Origin: Martinezella rhizogenes
GTDB taxonomy: Bacteria; Pseudomonadota; Alphaproteobacteria; Rhizobiales; Rhizobiaceae
Reading direction: 5' to 3'
DNA: 64,000 nt
NCBI RefSeq assembly: GCF_027460065.1
Contig: NZ_JAPYZZ010000001.1
Location: 252,864-316,863, forward strand
Of this stretch, positions 45,323 through 55,340 are shown piece by piece. The notes below the pieces were generated by a model. That model was not told the DNA's origin, did no database searches, and saw only the letters and a list, made by a program, of their open reading frames with translations. The position numbers were made by a program, and so were the translations under genes. Position 1 is the first letter of the stretch. Each line of letters opens with the position of its first letter.

Positions 45323-45535
45323 TTACGACAGTCCGATCGCGAGGCCGATACAACCGACCACAAAAACGAGAAACACGATCAAGCCCCAAAGCTCTGCCCG
45401 GAGTCGTCGGATGTGGACAGGGGAAACAGGGCGGATGGACGCCCGATGATCCTGTGCCATATCCTTTTCCAGATTGTGCCGAGCCAACTGCTGTTCGATC
45501 TCGTTCTTGGGTTGGTCGTAAACCTCGCGCCTCAT
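45323..45535 (-). CDS. Small membrane protein between fadA and fadJ
   Basis: A 70-residue protein: a polar N-terminal part ([20 protein letters not shown]) and one C-terminal transmembrane helix ([19 protein letters not shown]). It fits a gap between two fad genes with no overlap, its Shine-Dalgarno is GAGGC right after the fadA stop, and the codon pattern is typical. The function is unknown. It could be a tail-anchored accessory protein, but that is only suggested by context. Confidence 0.6.
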   Translation of the reverse strand: MRREVYDQPKNEIEQQLARHNLEKDMAQDHRASIRPVSPVHIRRLRAELWGLIVFLVFVVGCIGLAIGLS

Positions 45536-45543
45536 GGCCTGCC

Positions 45544-46752
45544 TCAAACGCGCTCGATAACGGTCGCCGTGCCCATGCCCGCGCCGATGCAGAGCGTGAC
45601 GAGCGCGGTGTTCAGATCGCGCCGCTCCAGCTCATCCAGCACCGTGCCGAGGATCATCGCGCCGGTTGCGCCCAGCGGATGGCCCATGGCGATGGCGCCA
45701 CCATTGACGTTCATCCGGTCATGGCTGATGTCGAAAGCCTGCATGTAACGCAGCACCACGGCTGCGAAGGCTTCGTTGAGTTCGAAAAGATCGATATCGG
45801 CAAGCGACATACCGGTCTTTTTCAGAAGCTTCTCGGTCACATCCACCGGGCCGGTCAGCATCAGCGCCGGATCGGAGCCGATATTGGCGAAAGCCCTGAT
45901 GCGGGCGCGCGGTTTCACGCCCATTGCCTCACCGCCCGCCTTGGAGCCGACCAGCACGGCGGCAGCGCCATCGACGATGCCGGACGAGTTGCCCGCATGG
46001 TGCACGTAGTTGATCCGCTCCACTTCCGGGTGCGCCATGATGCCAACGGCTTCGAAGCCGCCCATTTCACCCGGCATCTGGAATGACGGATTGAGAGAGG
46101 CCAGCGCCTGCATGTCGGTGCCGGGGCGCATATGCTCGTCACGGTCGAGGATCGTCAGGCCGTTTGAATCCTTCACCGGAATGACCGACTTGTTGAAATA
46201 GCCTTTTTCCCACGCATGCGCCGCACGCTTCTGGCTTTCCACGGCATAGGCATCGACATCGTCACGGGAGAAGCCGTACTTGGTGGCGATGAGATCGGCC
46301 GACACGCCCTGCGGCATGAAGAAGGCCGGGAAGTTGACCGAGGGGTCCATGTACCAGGCGCCGCCGGACATGCCCATGCCGACGCGTGACATGCTTTCGA
46401 CGCCACCGGCAATGACGATATCGTCCGAACCCGCCTTGACCTTGCCGGCCGCGAAGTTGATCGCGTCGAGACCCGAGGCGCAGAAGCGCGAGATCTGCAT
46501 GCCCGGGGCCTTGTTGGAGTAACCGGCCTCGAAGGCGGCAGCCTTCGGGATCACCGCGCCGGCATCCATGACAGGATCGACGCAGCCCATGATGATGTCA
46601 TCGACAGCAGAGGTGTCGAGCCCATTGCGGTCGCGGATGGCTTCCAGCGTTTTGGCGGCAAGGCGAACGGAGGGCACCTCATGCAGGCTGCCATCCTTCT
46701 TGCCGCGTCCGCGCGGGGTGCGGACATGGTCGTAAATGTAAACGTCGGTCAT
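45544..46752 (-). CDS. fadA: Acetyl-CoA acyltransferase (3-ketoacyl-CoA thiolase)
   Basis: A 402-residue thiolase that cleaves 3-ketoacyl-CoA to acetyl-CoA and a shortened acyl-CoA. The acylated cysteine is in [16 protein letters not shown]; the C-terminal His and Cys are in [19 protein letters not shown] and [18 protein letters not shown]. The start [17 protein letters not shown] is typical. It lies between fadE and the small membrane gene in one minus-strand operon. Confidence 0.94.
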   Translation of the reverse strand: MTDVYIYDHVRTPRGRGKKDGSLHEVPSVRLAAKTLEAIRDRNGLDTSAVDDIIMGCVDPVMDAGAVIPKAAAFEAGYSNKAPGMQISRFCASGLDAINFAAGKVKAGSDDIVIAGGVESMSRVGMGMSGGAWYMDPSVNFPAFFMPQGVSADLIATKYGFSRDDVDAYAVESQKRAAHAWEKGYFNKSVIPVKDSNGLTILDRDEHMRPGTDMQALASLNPSFQMPGEMGGFEAVGIMAHPEVERINYVHHAGNSSGIVDGAAAVLVGSKAGGEAMGVKPRARIRAFANIGSDPALMLTGPVDVTEKLLKKTGMSLADIDLFELNEAFAAVVLRYMQAFDISHDRMNVNGGAIAMGHPLGATGAMILGTVLDELERRDLNTALVTLCIGAGMGTATVIERV

Positions 46753-46789
46753 AAACTCTCTCCCTGCGGCGTGTTTACCGCCAACCTTC

Positions 46790-48586
46790 TCAGAATGCTT
46801 CCGCAGCCAGTTCCATCATGGTGTCCGCGCCGGTTTCGATGCGGGCCTTGCGCAGCGCCGTTTCCGGCATGATGCGCTCCATGTAAAACTTCGCCGTGAC
46901 AAGCTTGGTCTTGAGGTAATCCTCGTCCGAAGCGCTGCCTGTCGCAAGCGCTTCGCTGGCGGCTTTCGCCATGCGCGCCTGCATGTAGCCCAGCACCACG
47001 ATGCCGAAGAGATGCATGTAGTCGGTCGAGCCGGCACCGGCATTGTCGGGCTTGGCCATGGCGTTCTGCATAAACCACATGGTTGCGGCCTGCAGGTCGT
47101 TCAAGCCCTTCTTCAGGCCCTTGGTGTAAAGGGCAAGCTTTTCATCGGCACGGTTTTCCTCGCAGAAATCGCCGATTTCCTTGAACAGCGCCATGACGGC
47201 GCGGCCGCCATTCATGCCGAGCTTGCGGCCGACCAGATCGAGCGCCTGAATGCCGTTGGCACCTTCGTAGATCATGGTGATACGTGCATCGCGGACATAT
47301 TGACTCATGCCATGTTCTTCGATGTAGCCATGGCCGCCGAAGACCTGCTGCGCCATCACGGCGTGGTCGAAGCCCTTGTCCGTCAACACGCCTTTCAGGA
47401 TCGGCGTGACGAGACCGAGCAGGTCATCCGCCGCCTGGCGCTGCTTCTCGTCGGCGGCGCGGTGAGCGATGTCGGATTGCAGCGCGGTCCACAGAAGGAA
47501 AGCGCGGCCGGCCTCGTTATAGGCCTTGATGGTCATCAGCGTGCGGCGGATATCGGGATGCACGATGATCGGATCAGCCCTCTTGTCGGGGAATTTGGCA
47601 CCGGAAAGCGAGCGGCCCTGAATACGATCGCGCGCATATTCGACGGCGTTCTGATAGGCGATCTCACCGACCGAAAGGCCTTGCAGGCCAACGCCGAGGC
47701 GGGCCTCATTCATCATCACGAACATGGCCGAGAGGCCCTTGTTCTCCGCGCCGAGCAGATAACCCGTCGCATCGTCGTAGTTCATGACGCAGGTGGCATT
47801 GCCGTGAATGCCCATCTTGTGTTCGATGGCGCCACAGGTGACGCCATTGCGCTCGCCGAGCGTCCCGTCTTCCTTGACGAGGAACTTCGGCACGATGAAC
47901 AGCGAAATGCCCTTGGTGCCTTCTGGCGCGCCTTCGATGCGGGCAATCACCAGATGCACGATATTGTCAGTCATGGAATGTTCGCCGGCGGAGATGAAGA
48001 TCTTCTGGCCGGATATTTTATAGCTGCCGTCGCCCTGCGGTACGGCCTTGGTGCGTAGAAGGCCGAGGTCAGTGCCGCAATGGGGTTCGGTGAGGTTCAT
48101 GGTGCCGGACCATGTGCCGTCCACCATCTTCGGCAGATAGGTTTCCTTCTGCTCCTGCGTACCGTGCACGAGGACTGCGGCAATCGCGCCCTGCGTCAGG
48201 CCGGGATACATCATCAGCGACAGGTTGGCCGACGACATATATTCGCCGATCGCCGCATGCAGCGTATAGGGCAGGCCCTGCCCGCCAAATTCCTGGGGAA
48301 CGGCAAGGCCGATCCAGCCGCCTTCGCAATAGGCGTCATAGGCAGCCTTGAAACCGTCAGGCACGGAAACCGAACCATCATCGGCGCGCTTGCAGCCCTG
48401 CTGGTCACCGGAAAGGTTGAGCGGGAAAAGCCGTTCCTCGGCCAGCTTTGCGGCTTCGCCGGTGATCGCTTCGATCATGTCGGGGGTTGCATCCTCGAAG
48501 CCGGGCAGGTTGTTATACCGCTCGAGGCCAAGAACGTCGTTCAGGATAAAAAGCGTGTCTTTGACTGGGGCCTTGTAAACAGGCAT
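46790..48586 (-). CDS. fadE: Acyl-CoA dehydrogenase (FadE-like, long form)
   Basis: A 598-residue FAD enzyme for the first oxidation of beta-oxidation, of the long ACAD class with a C-terminal extension. Visible features are [20 protein letters not shown] and [15 protein letters not shown] in the flavin and substrate region, [20 protein letters not shown], and [20 protein letters not shown] with the catalytic Glu. Start [13 protein letters not shown] at 48586 has GGAGGAA ahead; the frame is open 60 codons upstream but that part is not conserved. It is first in the fad operon. Confidence 0.94.
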   Translation of the reverse strand: MPVYKAPVKDTLFILNDVLGLERYNNLPGFEDATPDMIEAITGEAAKLAEERLFPLNLSGDQQGCKRADDGSVSVPDGFKAAYDAYCEGGWIGLAVPQEFGGQGLPYTLHAAIGEYMSSANLSLMMYPGLTQGAIAAVLVHGTQEQKETYLPKMVDGTWSGTMNLTEPHCGTDLGLLRTKAVPQGDGSYKISGQKIFISAGEHSMTDNIVHLVIARIEGAPEGTKGISLFIVPKFLVKEDGTLGERNGVTCGAIEHKMGIHGNATCVMNYDDATGYLLGAENKGLSAMFVMMNEARLGVGLQGLSVGEIAYQNAVEYARDRIQGRSLSGAKFPDKRADPIIVHPDIRRTLMTIKAYNEAGRAFLLWTALQSDIAHRAADEKQRQAADDLLGLVTPILKGVLTDKGFDHAVMAQQVFGGHGYIEEHGMSQYVRDARITMIYEGANGIQALDLVGRKLGMNGGRAVMALFKEIGDFCEENRADEKLALYTKGLKKGLNDLQAATMWFMQNAMAKPDNAGAGSTDYMHLFGIVVLGYMQARMAKAASEALATGSASDEDYLKTKLVTAKFYMERIMPETALRKARIETGADTMMELAAEAF

Positions 48587-48647
48587 TACCGATGTTCCTC
48601 CGCATCGTGGGCGCCGGAGCCAGTCCGGCCGATATGCCATGACAATA

Positions 48648-48671
48648 TTTGACGTGCGCGTAAACGTCAAA
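48648..48671. promoter_or_regulatory. Inverted-repeat operator upstream of fadE
   Basis: TTTGACGT (48648-48655) and ACGTCAAA (48664-48671) form a perfect 8-bp inverted repeat with an 8-base spacer, 62 bases upstream of the fadE start. The shape fits a dimeric repressor site for fatty-acid or branched-chain acyl degradation (TetR PsrA-like or MerR LiuR-like families). Which regulator binds is not known; none is encoded in the window. Confidence 0.6.
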
Positions 48672-48963
48672 CAAATTTCCGCTGAATATCGCCCTCCTTT
48701 TTCGGCCAAACCGACATCTGGCCCGGCGCCAGCTCGCCCTCCGCCACAAAAGTTAAAAAATTCCAACCGTAGTTAACCACTTCTTTACCACGTTTCGTGA
48801 ATTCTCCCGACAGAGGTAACTGCTTCGTTCATCGGCGCATTTTCCTCCAAGGGGGCAAATACCGGCTCTGGCATTGCTGCATGTTGCGGCGACGGCGTGG
48901 TGAGACAGGCAACGTCGCGACAGACAACCGGGCACGGCGGGCGGAAGCGAAGCGAGCGAAAAG

Positions 48964-51900
48964 ATGAACGGATTGCGATCGAAAACCCAACAGCCAAGCG
49001 ACAGATCGTCTCTTGATGCTCTCAATCGCACCATTGAAGGCCTTGAAGCCCGTATCGAAGGGCTGATGAGCCAGAAGTTCCCGCGCGACCCGCGGGCCGC
49101 GAGTGCTCAGCCAGCACCGAAAAACGAGGCCTATGCCGCGCCGCGGGAACCCCGCGCCGCCGTCACGCCGCCGCAGCTCGACCCCGTCAACGAAATCCGC
49201 CAGCGCCAGCGTCTCCTCGAAGCGAGCTTCCAGCGCCCGCAGGAGCCCACCGCCCGCCCGGAACGGACGATTACCCGGCCGCTAGCACCGGAATATGGCT
49301 CGAGGGACACGCAACAAACGGCCGCTCCCGCGCCGCGTGCCCGCGCCATTCCGCCCTATCAGGAACAGCAGCGCAATGACGCAGCCCTGCAGGAGATCGC
49401 GCAGGCGCTGGTCAATCTTCGCCATGAGCTGAAGCACGATATTGCCGAGGGCGTTGCCCGCGAAGCGCAGGGGCTGCGCACCGAAATCCGCAATATCCGC
49501 GCGGTGGCGGAAGACCAGCAATTCATCGGTGATCTGCGCGACGATATCGCGCGGCTGGCCGGCAGCATCGACCAGCTCGGCAATCTGGCATCTCCTGACG
49601 CCTATGGGCTGCGCAACGAATTCGAGGACCTGCGCCTCACCATCGACCAGCTTGCGCGCGAAGACAGCGTGCACCGGATGGAAAGCCGCTGGAACAATGT
49701 TGAAGACACACTGCGCGGTTTCGATGCGGCCTCGCTGCAGGATGAGATCGTTTCGCTCGCCTATCGTCTCGATGACATCAAGACGCAGCTCGGCGGCATG
49801 AGCAACAATCCCGCCGTGCGCGTGCTCGAGGAAAAGCTCATCACCATTGCCAGCGCCGTGGAGCAGCTCGGCAAGCACATGCAGCCCAACGAGGCTGCCT
49901 TTACCGAACAGTTTTCCGGTCTCGACCAGCGGCTGGACGAAATCAGCCGCGCCATAGCCGCAACCGGCACACGCGCCAATGCGCAGGCAACGGACAACGC
50001 GCTGGCGCAGCGGCTGGAAACCCGGCTGAACGGCCTTGCCGAACAGCTCGGCGACATCAACCGCCTTGCCGCCGCCAAGCCGGAACCGGCGTCCGACCTC
50101 ACCGCCCGCCTCGAAGCGCTCTCCGGCAAGATCGATGAGCTCAGCACCGCGCGCGACGCCGCGCAACTGCATGACCGGCTGGACCAGCTGTCGTTGCTGC
50201 TGGAGCGGTCACAGCGCCCCACCCAGCAGGCGGAACTGACGTCTTTCCTCAGCGATATCTCCCGCAAGATCGATGCGCTGGATCACGGCGCTATCAATGA
50301 CGGCCTCGCCGAGCGGCTCGACCTGCTCTCCCGGCGGATCGAGGACCTCGATTATCGCTATAGCCAGCCGCAACCGGCTTCGGGTCTCAGCGACAGTGCC
50401 TTCTCCCGTCTGGAAGAGCGGCTCGGCACGATTGCCGCCCGCTTGGACGAGACCGCCCATGCCGCCCCTGCCGATAGCCGCGCGCTGACAAGCCTCGAAA
50501 ACCAGATCGCCCATCTGTCGACGCTGATCAGCCAGCCGGTGCCGGTGCAGGCAGCTGGAATATCCCCGGAACTCGACGTCCGCATGGCGGCGATCGAAGA
50601 CTACATGGCGTCGAACGACGAATACATCATCGAAGCGGCACGGCAGGCAGCCGAGGCCGTTCTTGACGCCTATACCCGCAACAATCTCTCGGCCGGTGCA
50701 AACCTTGCCGATATGACGATGCTGACCGATCTTGCGACCGATCTGCGCAGCCTCGAAGCCTTGAGCCGCAATACCGAAGAACGCACGCACCGCACCTTCG
50801 AGGCGCTGCATGAGACGCTGGTGCAGATTGCCGGCCGCCTGGACAATCTCGACAGTGCGCCCGCCTATCGCCAGGACGCTCCCCGTAACGTCGCGCAGCA
50901 CATGGTTAGTAGCGGGCGCGAAGACGTGGCCATGCCGGCCGCCATTTTCCCGGAAGAAGGTTATATCGCCGAAGAGCAGGCCATTCTCGACGATGTCAGC
51001 GAAAACGACGAGACCGCGATCGTACCGCCTGCTGCCGCCAAGCCCGCAAAAGCGGAACGGAAGAGCCTGCTCGCCGGCCTGACGAAGCGTTTCAAGACAA
51101 GCACGGCGAAGCCCGCAAAGGCCAAGGAAGAACCCGTATCGGCTTCCTCCGCCCGCACGCAGGTTGAGCCCGCGCCGTCGCTCGATCCGATCGACGTTCT
51201 GCCGGCTGGCCAGGAGAATGAACTTCTGGAGCCGGGCTCGGGTGCGCCCGATATCAAGAAAATCCTCGAACGTGTGCGTGCCAGCCAGGTCGCAGGCGCG
51301 GGCAAGGCCGCCGATGCGGAAGGACGGACGGATTTCATCGCCGCCGCCCGCCGCGCCGCCCAGGCCGCCGCCATGGAAACATCGCCGGAGAAGTTGGACA
51401 CCGGTAAGAAGAGCCGCAAGGCCGATACTTCGGCACTTTCCCGTTATCGTCGGCCGCTGCTGCTCGGCATCGGCGCCATTCTTCTGGCGATGATGGCCAT
51501 GCCGCTCGTCAAGACGCTGATCGGCGGCGCGGAAGCGCCGGCACCGGTCATCGAACACAAGATGGAGAATGGCCCGGTTTCCGCGCTTCCCGAAACCGGC
51601 GACAAGGCCGTGACCATTCCATCAGGTCTTGCCATCGATCCCGAGCAGGCGGCATCGGCCGACAGTATCGAAAACGCTGCACCCGCGCAGAACATCATCG
51701 ATAACCGCACCATCGGCGGCGCGCCGCTGCCGGATGAGCCGCCGGTTGCCGATGTTCCCGCCGTGGACCCCGCAAAGTCCGATACAGTCGCGCAGACTGA
51801 ACTACCGAAACCGGCTGCGGTTGCGACCACGACTATCCCCGCTCAGGATGCCATTTCGGTTCCGGCCGGCATCGAGCCCACATCGCTTGCCGAAGCGGCC

Positions 51901-52710
51901 GCCAAGGGCGACACGCAGGCGCTGTTCGAGATCGCGGTGCGCTACACTGACGGCCGCGGCGTTGCCGCCGACCGTACGGAAGCAGCAAAGTGGTACAAGA
52001 TGGCGGCCGATCGTGGCCTTGCCCCCGCGCAATATCGTCTCGCCAATCTTTACGAGAAGGCCAATGGCGTCGAGCGCAATCTTTCCGAGGCCAAGCGCTA
52101 CTACACGCTGGCCGCTGAGCAGGGCAATGCCGGCGCCATGCACAATCTCGCGGTCCTGCTCGCCTCAGACGCGGCCGGACAGCCGGATTTCACCGCCTCT
52201 GCACAATGGTTCATCAAGGCGTCCGAACTCGGCGTTCGTGACAGCCAGTTCAACCTCGCTATTCTCTACGCCCGCGGCAGCGGCGTGAAGCAGGACATCG
52301 AGGAATCCTACAAGTGGTTCGCCATCGCCGCCAAGGATGGTGATGCTGACGCCGCCCAGAAGCGCGACGAGGTTGCCGGAGCGATGAGCCCGCAGCAGCT
52401 TCAGAGCGCCAAGGCCAAGGTGGATGCCTGGAAGGTGAAGCCGCTTTCGGACGACGCCAACAGCGTCAACCCGCCTGAGGAATGGGCCGGCAAGGAGGGT
52501 GTGAAGACTGCCTCCGTGGACATGGAAAAGGCGATCCGCAACATTCAGGCGATCCTGAACAAGAACGGTTTCGATGCCGGCCAGCCGGATGGCAAGCTTG
52601 GCAAGAACACCGTGACGGCCATCAGGGACTTCCAGAAATCCGTCGGCCAGACGCCGGACGGGCGCATTACCAACGAGCTTGTCACCGCGTTGCTCGCCCG
52701 CAATAAATAA
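48964..52710 (+). CDS. podJ: PodJ, polar localization factor
   Basis: A 1248-residue protein matching Agrobacterium PodJ in length and architecture. The N-terminal two thirds are cytoplasmic, with repeated amphipathic segments of the type LEARIEGL, DIARLAGSIDQLGNL and LDRLSLLLERS, predicted as long coiled coils. One transmembrane helix lies at about 829-850 (RPLLLGIGAILLAMMAMPLV). The periplasmic part holds Sel1-like repeats at about 975-1130 (EAAKWYKMAADRGLAPAQYR, GNAGAMHNLAVLLASD) and a peptidoglycan-binding domain at the C-terminus (DGKLGKNTVTAIRDFQKSVG). PodJ marks the new pole during polar growth and division. It is transcribed divergently from the fad operon. Confidence 0.9.
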   Translation: MNGLRSKTQQPSDRSSLDALNRTIEGLEARIEGLMSQKFPRDPRAASAQPAPKNEAYAAPREPRAAVTPPQLDPVNEIRQRQRLLEASFQRPQEPTARPERTITRPLAPEYGSRDTQQTAAPAPRARAIPPYQEQQRNDAALQEIAQALVNLRHELKHDIAEGVAREAQGLRTEIRNIRAVAEDQQFIGDLRDDIARLAGSIDQLGNLASPDAYGLRNEFEDLRLTIDQLAREDSVHRMESRWNNVEDTLRGFDAASLQDEIVSLAYRLDDIKTQLGGMSNNPAVRVLEEKLITIASAVEQLGKHMQPNEAAFTEQFSGLDQRLDEISRAIAATGTRANAQATDNALAQRLETRLNGLAEQLGDINRLAAAKPEPASDLTARLEALSGKIDELSTARDAAQLHDRLDQLSLLLERSQRPTQQAELTSFLSDISRKIDALDHGAINDGLAERLDLLSRRIEDLDYRYSQPQPASGLSDSAFSRLEERLGTIAARLDETAHAAPADSRALTSLENQIAHLSTLISQPVPVQAAGISPELDVRMAAIEDYMASNDEYIIEAARQAAEAVLDAYTRNNLSAGANLADMTMLTDLATDLRSLEALSRNTEERTHRTFEALHETLVQIAGRLDNLDSAPAYRQDAPRNVAQHMVSSGREDVAMPAAIFPEEGYIAEEQAILDDVSENDETAIVPPAAAKPAKAERKSLLAGLTKRFKTSTAKPAKAKEEPVSASSARTQVEPAPSLDPIDVLPAGQENELLEPGSGAPDIKKILERVRASQVAGAGKAADAEGRTDFIAAARRAAQAAAMETSPEKLDTGKKSRKADTSALSRYRRPLLLGIGAILLAMMAMPLVKTLIGGAEAPAPVIEHKMENGPVSALPETGDKAVTIPSGLAIDPEQAASADSIENAAPAQNIIDNRTIGGAPLPDEPPVADVPAVDPAKSDTVAQTELPKPAAVATTTIPAQDAISVPAGIEPTSLAEAAAKGDTQALFEIAVRYTDGRGVAADRTEAAKWYKMAADRGLAPAQYRLANLYEKANGVERNLSEAKRYYTLAAEQGNAGAMHNLAVLLASDAAGQPDFTASAQWFIKASELGVRDSQFNLAILYARGSGVKQDIEESYKWFAIAAKDGDADAAQKRDEVAGAMSPQQLQSAKAKVDAWKVKPLSDDANSVNPPEEWAGKEGVKTASVDMEKAIRNIQAILNKNGFDAGQPDGKLGKNTVTAIRDFQKSVGQTPDGRITNELVTALLARNK

Positions 52711-52727
52711 GCCTTGAAGAACCGGTG

Positions 52728-52748
52728 AAGCGGCCCCCTGGCCGCTTT
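52728..52748 (+). terminator. Hairpin terminator after podJ
   Basis: AAGCGGCC (52728-52735) pairs with GGCCGCTT (52740-52747) around CCCT, followed by a short TTTCG. The 225 bases from here to the next gene hold nothing I recognise. Confidence 0.7.
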
Positions 52749-52972
52749 CGCCCAACCCGGTGCAGGAATGTTGCCGGTTGCCGACACACGGCCGCTATCT
52801 TTCCAAATTATCAACGTATTTACCGTTGAATGTTGACAGGTCAGGCCCTCGCGGGCATGACGGATGAAGGCTGGGCATGCCCGGTCTTTTCAGACAGAAA
52901 GTGTAAATCGCGGCGCGGCCCCCTCACCCGGACAGGCCCTGCCGCCCGGAACCATTTGCCGAGGTCCGAGCC

Positions 52973-53899
52973 GTGACTGTCTATCTGCCGATCGCAGAAC
53001 TGTCGGTGAATATTTTCATCATTCTCGGCATGGGCGCGGCCGTCGGTTTTCTGTCCGGAATGTTCGGCGTCGGTGGCGGCTTTCTGATCACCCCGCTGTT
53101 GATTTTCTACAACATTCCGCCCGTAGTCGCCGTGGCGACCGGCGCAAACCAGGTGGTTGCCTCCTCCGTCTCAGGCTCGATCACGCATTTCCGGCGTGGA
53201 ACGCTGGACGTGAAGCTTGGCACCGTGCTGCTCGTGGGTGGTCTCGTGGGCGCCACGGTGGGCGTGTGGATATTCTCCTTCCTGCGCAGCATCGGCCAGC
53301 TCGATCTCATCGTTTCGCTGCTCTATGTCATCCTGCTTGGCACCGTTGGCGGGCTGATGCTGAAAGAAAGCATTTCGGCGCTGCGCCGTGCCGCCCGCAA
53401 TGAAACCGTGACGCTGCGCCGGCCGGGCCATCACAATTGGGTTCATCGCCTGCCGCTGAAAATGCGGTTCAAGAAATCGAAGATCTACCTCAGCATCATT
53501 CCCATCGTTGCGCTTGGCTTCGGCATCGGCATCCTCACCTCGATCATGGGTGTCGGCGGCGGTTTCATCATGGTGCCGGCGATGATCTATCTGCTGCGCA
53601 TTCCCACCAGCGTGGTTGTCGGCACCTCGCTGTTCCAGATCATTTTCGTGACCGCCTATACTACCGTCGTTCAGGCCGCGACCAACTATTCCGTCGATGT
53701 GGTGCTTGCCTTCATCCTGATGGTGGCTGGCGTCATCGGCGCGCAATATGGCGTGCGCGTCGGCCAGAAACTGCGCGGCGAACAGCTGCGCGCGCTGCTT
53801 GCCCTTCTCGTCCTTGCCGTCGCGCTCCGCCTTGCCGTATCGCTTGTGGTGCGGCCGGAAGACCTGTTTTCGGTGGCCGTAGGGGGGCTCGGCTATTGA
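52973..53899 (+). CDS. TSUP (TauE/SafE) family membrane permease
   Basis: A 308-residue integral membrane protein with about eight helices and the duplicated TSUP signature: SGMFGVGGGFLITPLLIFYN near residues 24-43 and TSIMGVGGGFIMVPAMIYLL near residues 190-209. The family exports sulfite, sulfoacetate and other organosulfur anions. The start is GTG at 52973. It overlaps by 4 bases with the following TIGR02186-type gene, implying that the two act together. The substrate is unknown. Confidence 0.9.
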   Translation: MTVYLPIAELSVNIFIILGMGAAVGFLSGMFGVGGGFLITPLLIFYNIPPVVAVATGANQVVASSVSGSITHFRRGTLDVKLGTVLLVGGLVGATVGVWIFSFLRSIGQLDLIVSLLYVILLGTVGGLMLKESISALRRAARNETVTLRRPGHHNWVHRLPLKMRFKKSKIYLSIIPIVALGFGIGILTSIMGVGGGFIMVPAMIYLLRIPTSVVVGTSLFQIIFVTAYTTVVQAATNYSVDVVLAFILMVAGVIGAQYGVRVGQKLRGEQLRALLALLVLAVALRLAVSLVVRPEDLFSVAVGGLGY

Positions 53900-54723
53900 C
53901 CTTCCGCCCGGTGCTCGTCGCTCTTCTTCTCTTGCCCTTCCTTGCCTTTGGCGAAACGGCCTCGGCGCAGACGCCGCCGCTTGCCCTGCCGCCCGGTCCG
54001 CAACAACGGCCGTTGCAGGAAAACATTGAAATCGGCGCATCGACGACCGAAATTCCCATCGCATCTGATTTTCGCGGGGCGGATTTCACCCTCTTCGGCG
54101 CGCTCAACAATACCGACCAGCTGCTGCTGGCCATCGGGCAATATGATATCGTCGTGACGCTGGAAGGGCCGAGCGACTATATGACCGTGCGCAAGAAACA
54201 GCGTGTGGCGGGCATCTGGATCAATACCAGCGCCATCACCTTCACGCCGCTGCCGGAATCCTACTCCATGGCCAGCACGCGCAATATCAGCGACGTCGCC
54301 TCGCCCGGAACGCTGCGCGCCATGGGGCTCGGCGTCGACCATCTGTCGCTTAAAAGCGCTGTCTTCTCCGGCGTGCCCGATAACGTCTTCGATTTCCAGG
54401 AGGCCTATCGCCGGCTCAAGCTCTCAAGCGGCATCTATCGCAATGACACGACCGGGGTGCGGCTCGAACGCACCGGCCTGTTCTGGGCGACGCTGCGCCT
54501 GCCCGCCAACGTGCCGAACGGCGTGCATACGGCGCGCGCCTATCTTTTCAAGAGCGGCAAATTCATCGCCCAGCGCGAATTGAAGCTGCGTGTCGTCAAG
54601 ACCGGCATGGAGCAGGCGATCACCGATGCGGCACATCAGACTCCGCTTGCCTATGGCGCGCTCTGCGTTCTCCTGGCCGTCGTGACGGGCTGGGGCGCCA
54701 GCATCATCTTCCGCAAGGACTAA
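53896..54723 (+). CDS. TIGR02186-like exported protein coupled to TSUP permease
   Basis: A 275-residue protein. It starts at TTG 53896, which overlaps the TSUP stop (TTGA). A signal peptide is at about 1-25 (VLVALLLLPFLAFGETASAQ). The mature part is an Ig-like or all-beta region (GASTTEIPIASDFRGADFTL) ending in one C-terminal transmembrane helix (LAYGALCVLLAVVTGWGASI). This fits the TIGR02186 family, often beside TSUP transporters in alphaproteobacteria. Function is unknown; a periplasmic partner for the permease is the obvious guess. Confidence 0.85.
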   Translation: MTFRPVLVALLLLPFLAFGETASAQTPPLALPPGPQQRPLQENIEIGASTTEIPIASDFRGADFTLFGALNNTDQLLLAIGQYDIVVTLEGPSDYMTVRKKQRVAGIWINTSAITFTPLPESYSMASTRNISDVASPGTLRAMGLGVDHLSLKSAVFSGVPDNVFDFQEAYRRLKLSSGIYRNDTTGVRLERTGLFWATLRLPANVPNGVHTARAYLFKSGKFIAQRELKLRVVKTGMEQAITDAAHQTPLAYGALCVLLAVVTGWGASIIFRKD

Positions 54724-54881
54724 GCGTTTCAATCGCGCAAAAGAGAGCCTCCGCCGCCTGCACGGGCAAAGATAGCATTCGCTTCCGTCATCGGTTTGCT
54801 GTAAAATTCAATGCGTTACAACCACGCACACAGCTCTTGGCGGCCAGTGTGGCTGTAATCGGGATGAAAAGGAGAAATGTC

Positions 54882-55319
54882 ATGTTCAAGCACATTCTCA
54901 TTCCCACCGATGGCTCGCCGCTGGCGCAGATCGCAATCGACCAAGGGTTCGCTCTCGCCAGGGAAGCAGGCGCAAAGGTGACCGTCGTGACGGTATCGGA
55001 ACCCTTTCATGTGATTGCGAGCGACGTCGAGGACATTGCCGCCATTGCCGAAGAAGAATTCCACCGCTGCGAAGAGGCAGAGCATCTCCTGCGGGATACG
55101 CAGGCGCATGCCACGGCCATGGGGCTGGATTGCGAGGCCCTGCTGGCACGGGCCGGACGGCCGGATGAGGCGATCATCGAAATCGCCGACCGGACCGGCT
55201 GCGACCTCATCGCCATGGCTTCACATAGGCGCAGGAGTTTCATCGAGATGCTGCTCGGCAGCGTCACGGCCAAGGTGCTGAAGAATTCGAAGATACCGGT
55301 GCTGGTCTATCGCCAATAG
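54882..55319 (+). CDS. Universal stress protein (UspA family)
   Basis: A 145-residue single-domain USP. The N-terminal HILIPTDGSPLAQIAIDQG and the nucleotide-binding motif GCDLIAMASHRRRSFIEMLL followed by GSVTAKVLKNSKIPVLVYR are present. The motif lacks the usual G-x2-G-x9-G spacing of ATP-binding USPs in part (HRRRS in place of HGRSG), so ATP binding is doubtful. ATG at 54882 has AAAGGAG upstream. Confidence 0.92.
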   Translation: MFKHILIPTDGSPLAQIAIDQGFALAREAGAKVTVVTVSEPFHVIASDVEDIAAIAEEEFHRCEEAEHLLRDTQAHATAMGLDCEALLARAGRPDEAIIEIADRTGCDLIAMASHRRRSFIEMLLGSVTAKVLKNSKIPVLVYRQ

Positions 55320-55340
55320 GCGGGGCTGGACGAGATGCGC

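Noticed and set aside
53437..54723. One long frame reading through the TSUP gene and the TIGR02186-like gene
   Set aside because: The first part is out of frame with the TSUP protein; only the portion from TTG 53896 has the signal peptide and a domain, so the gene begins there.
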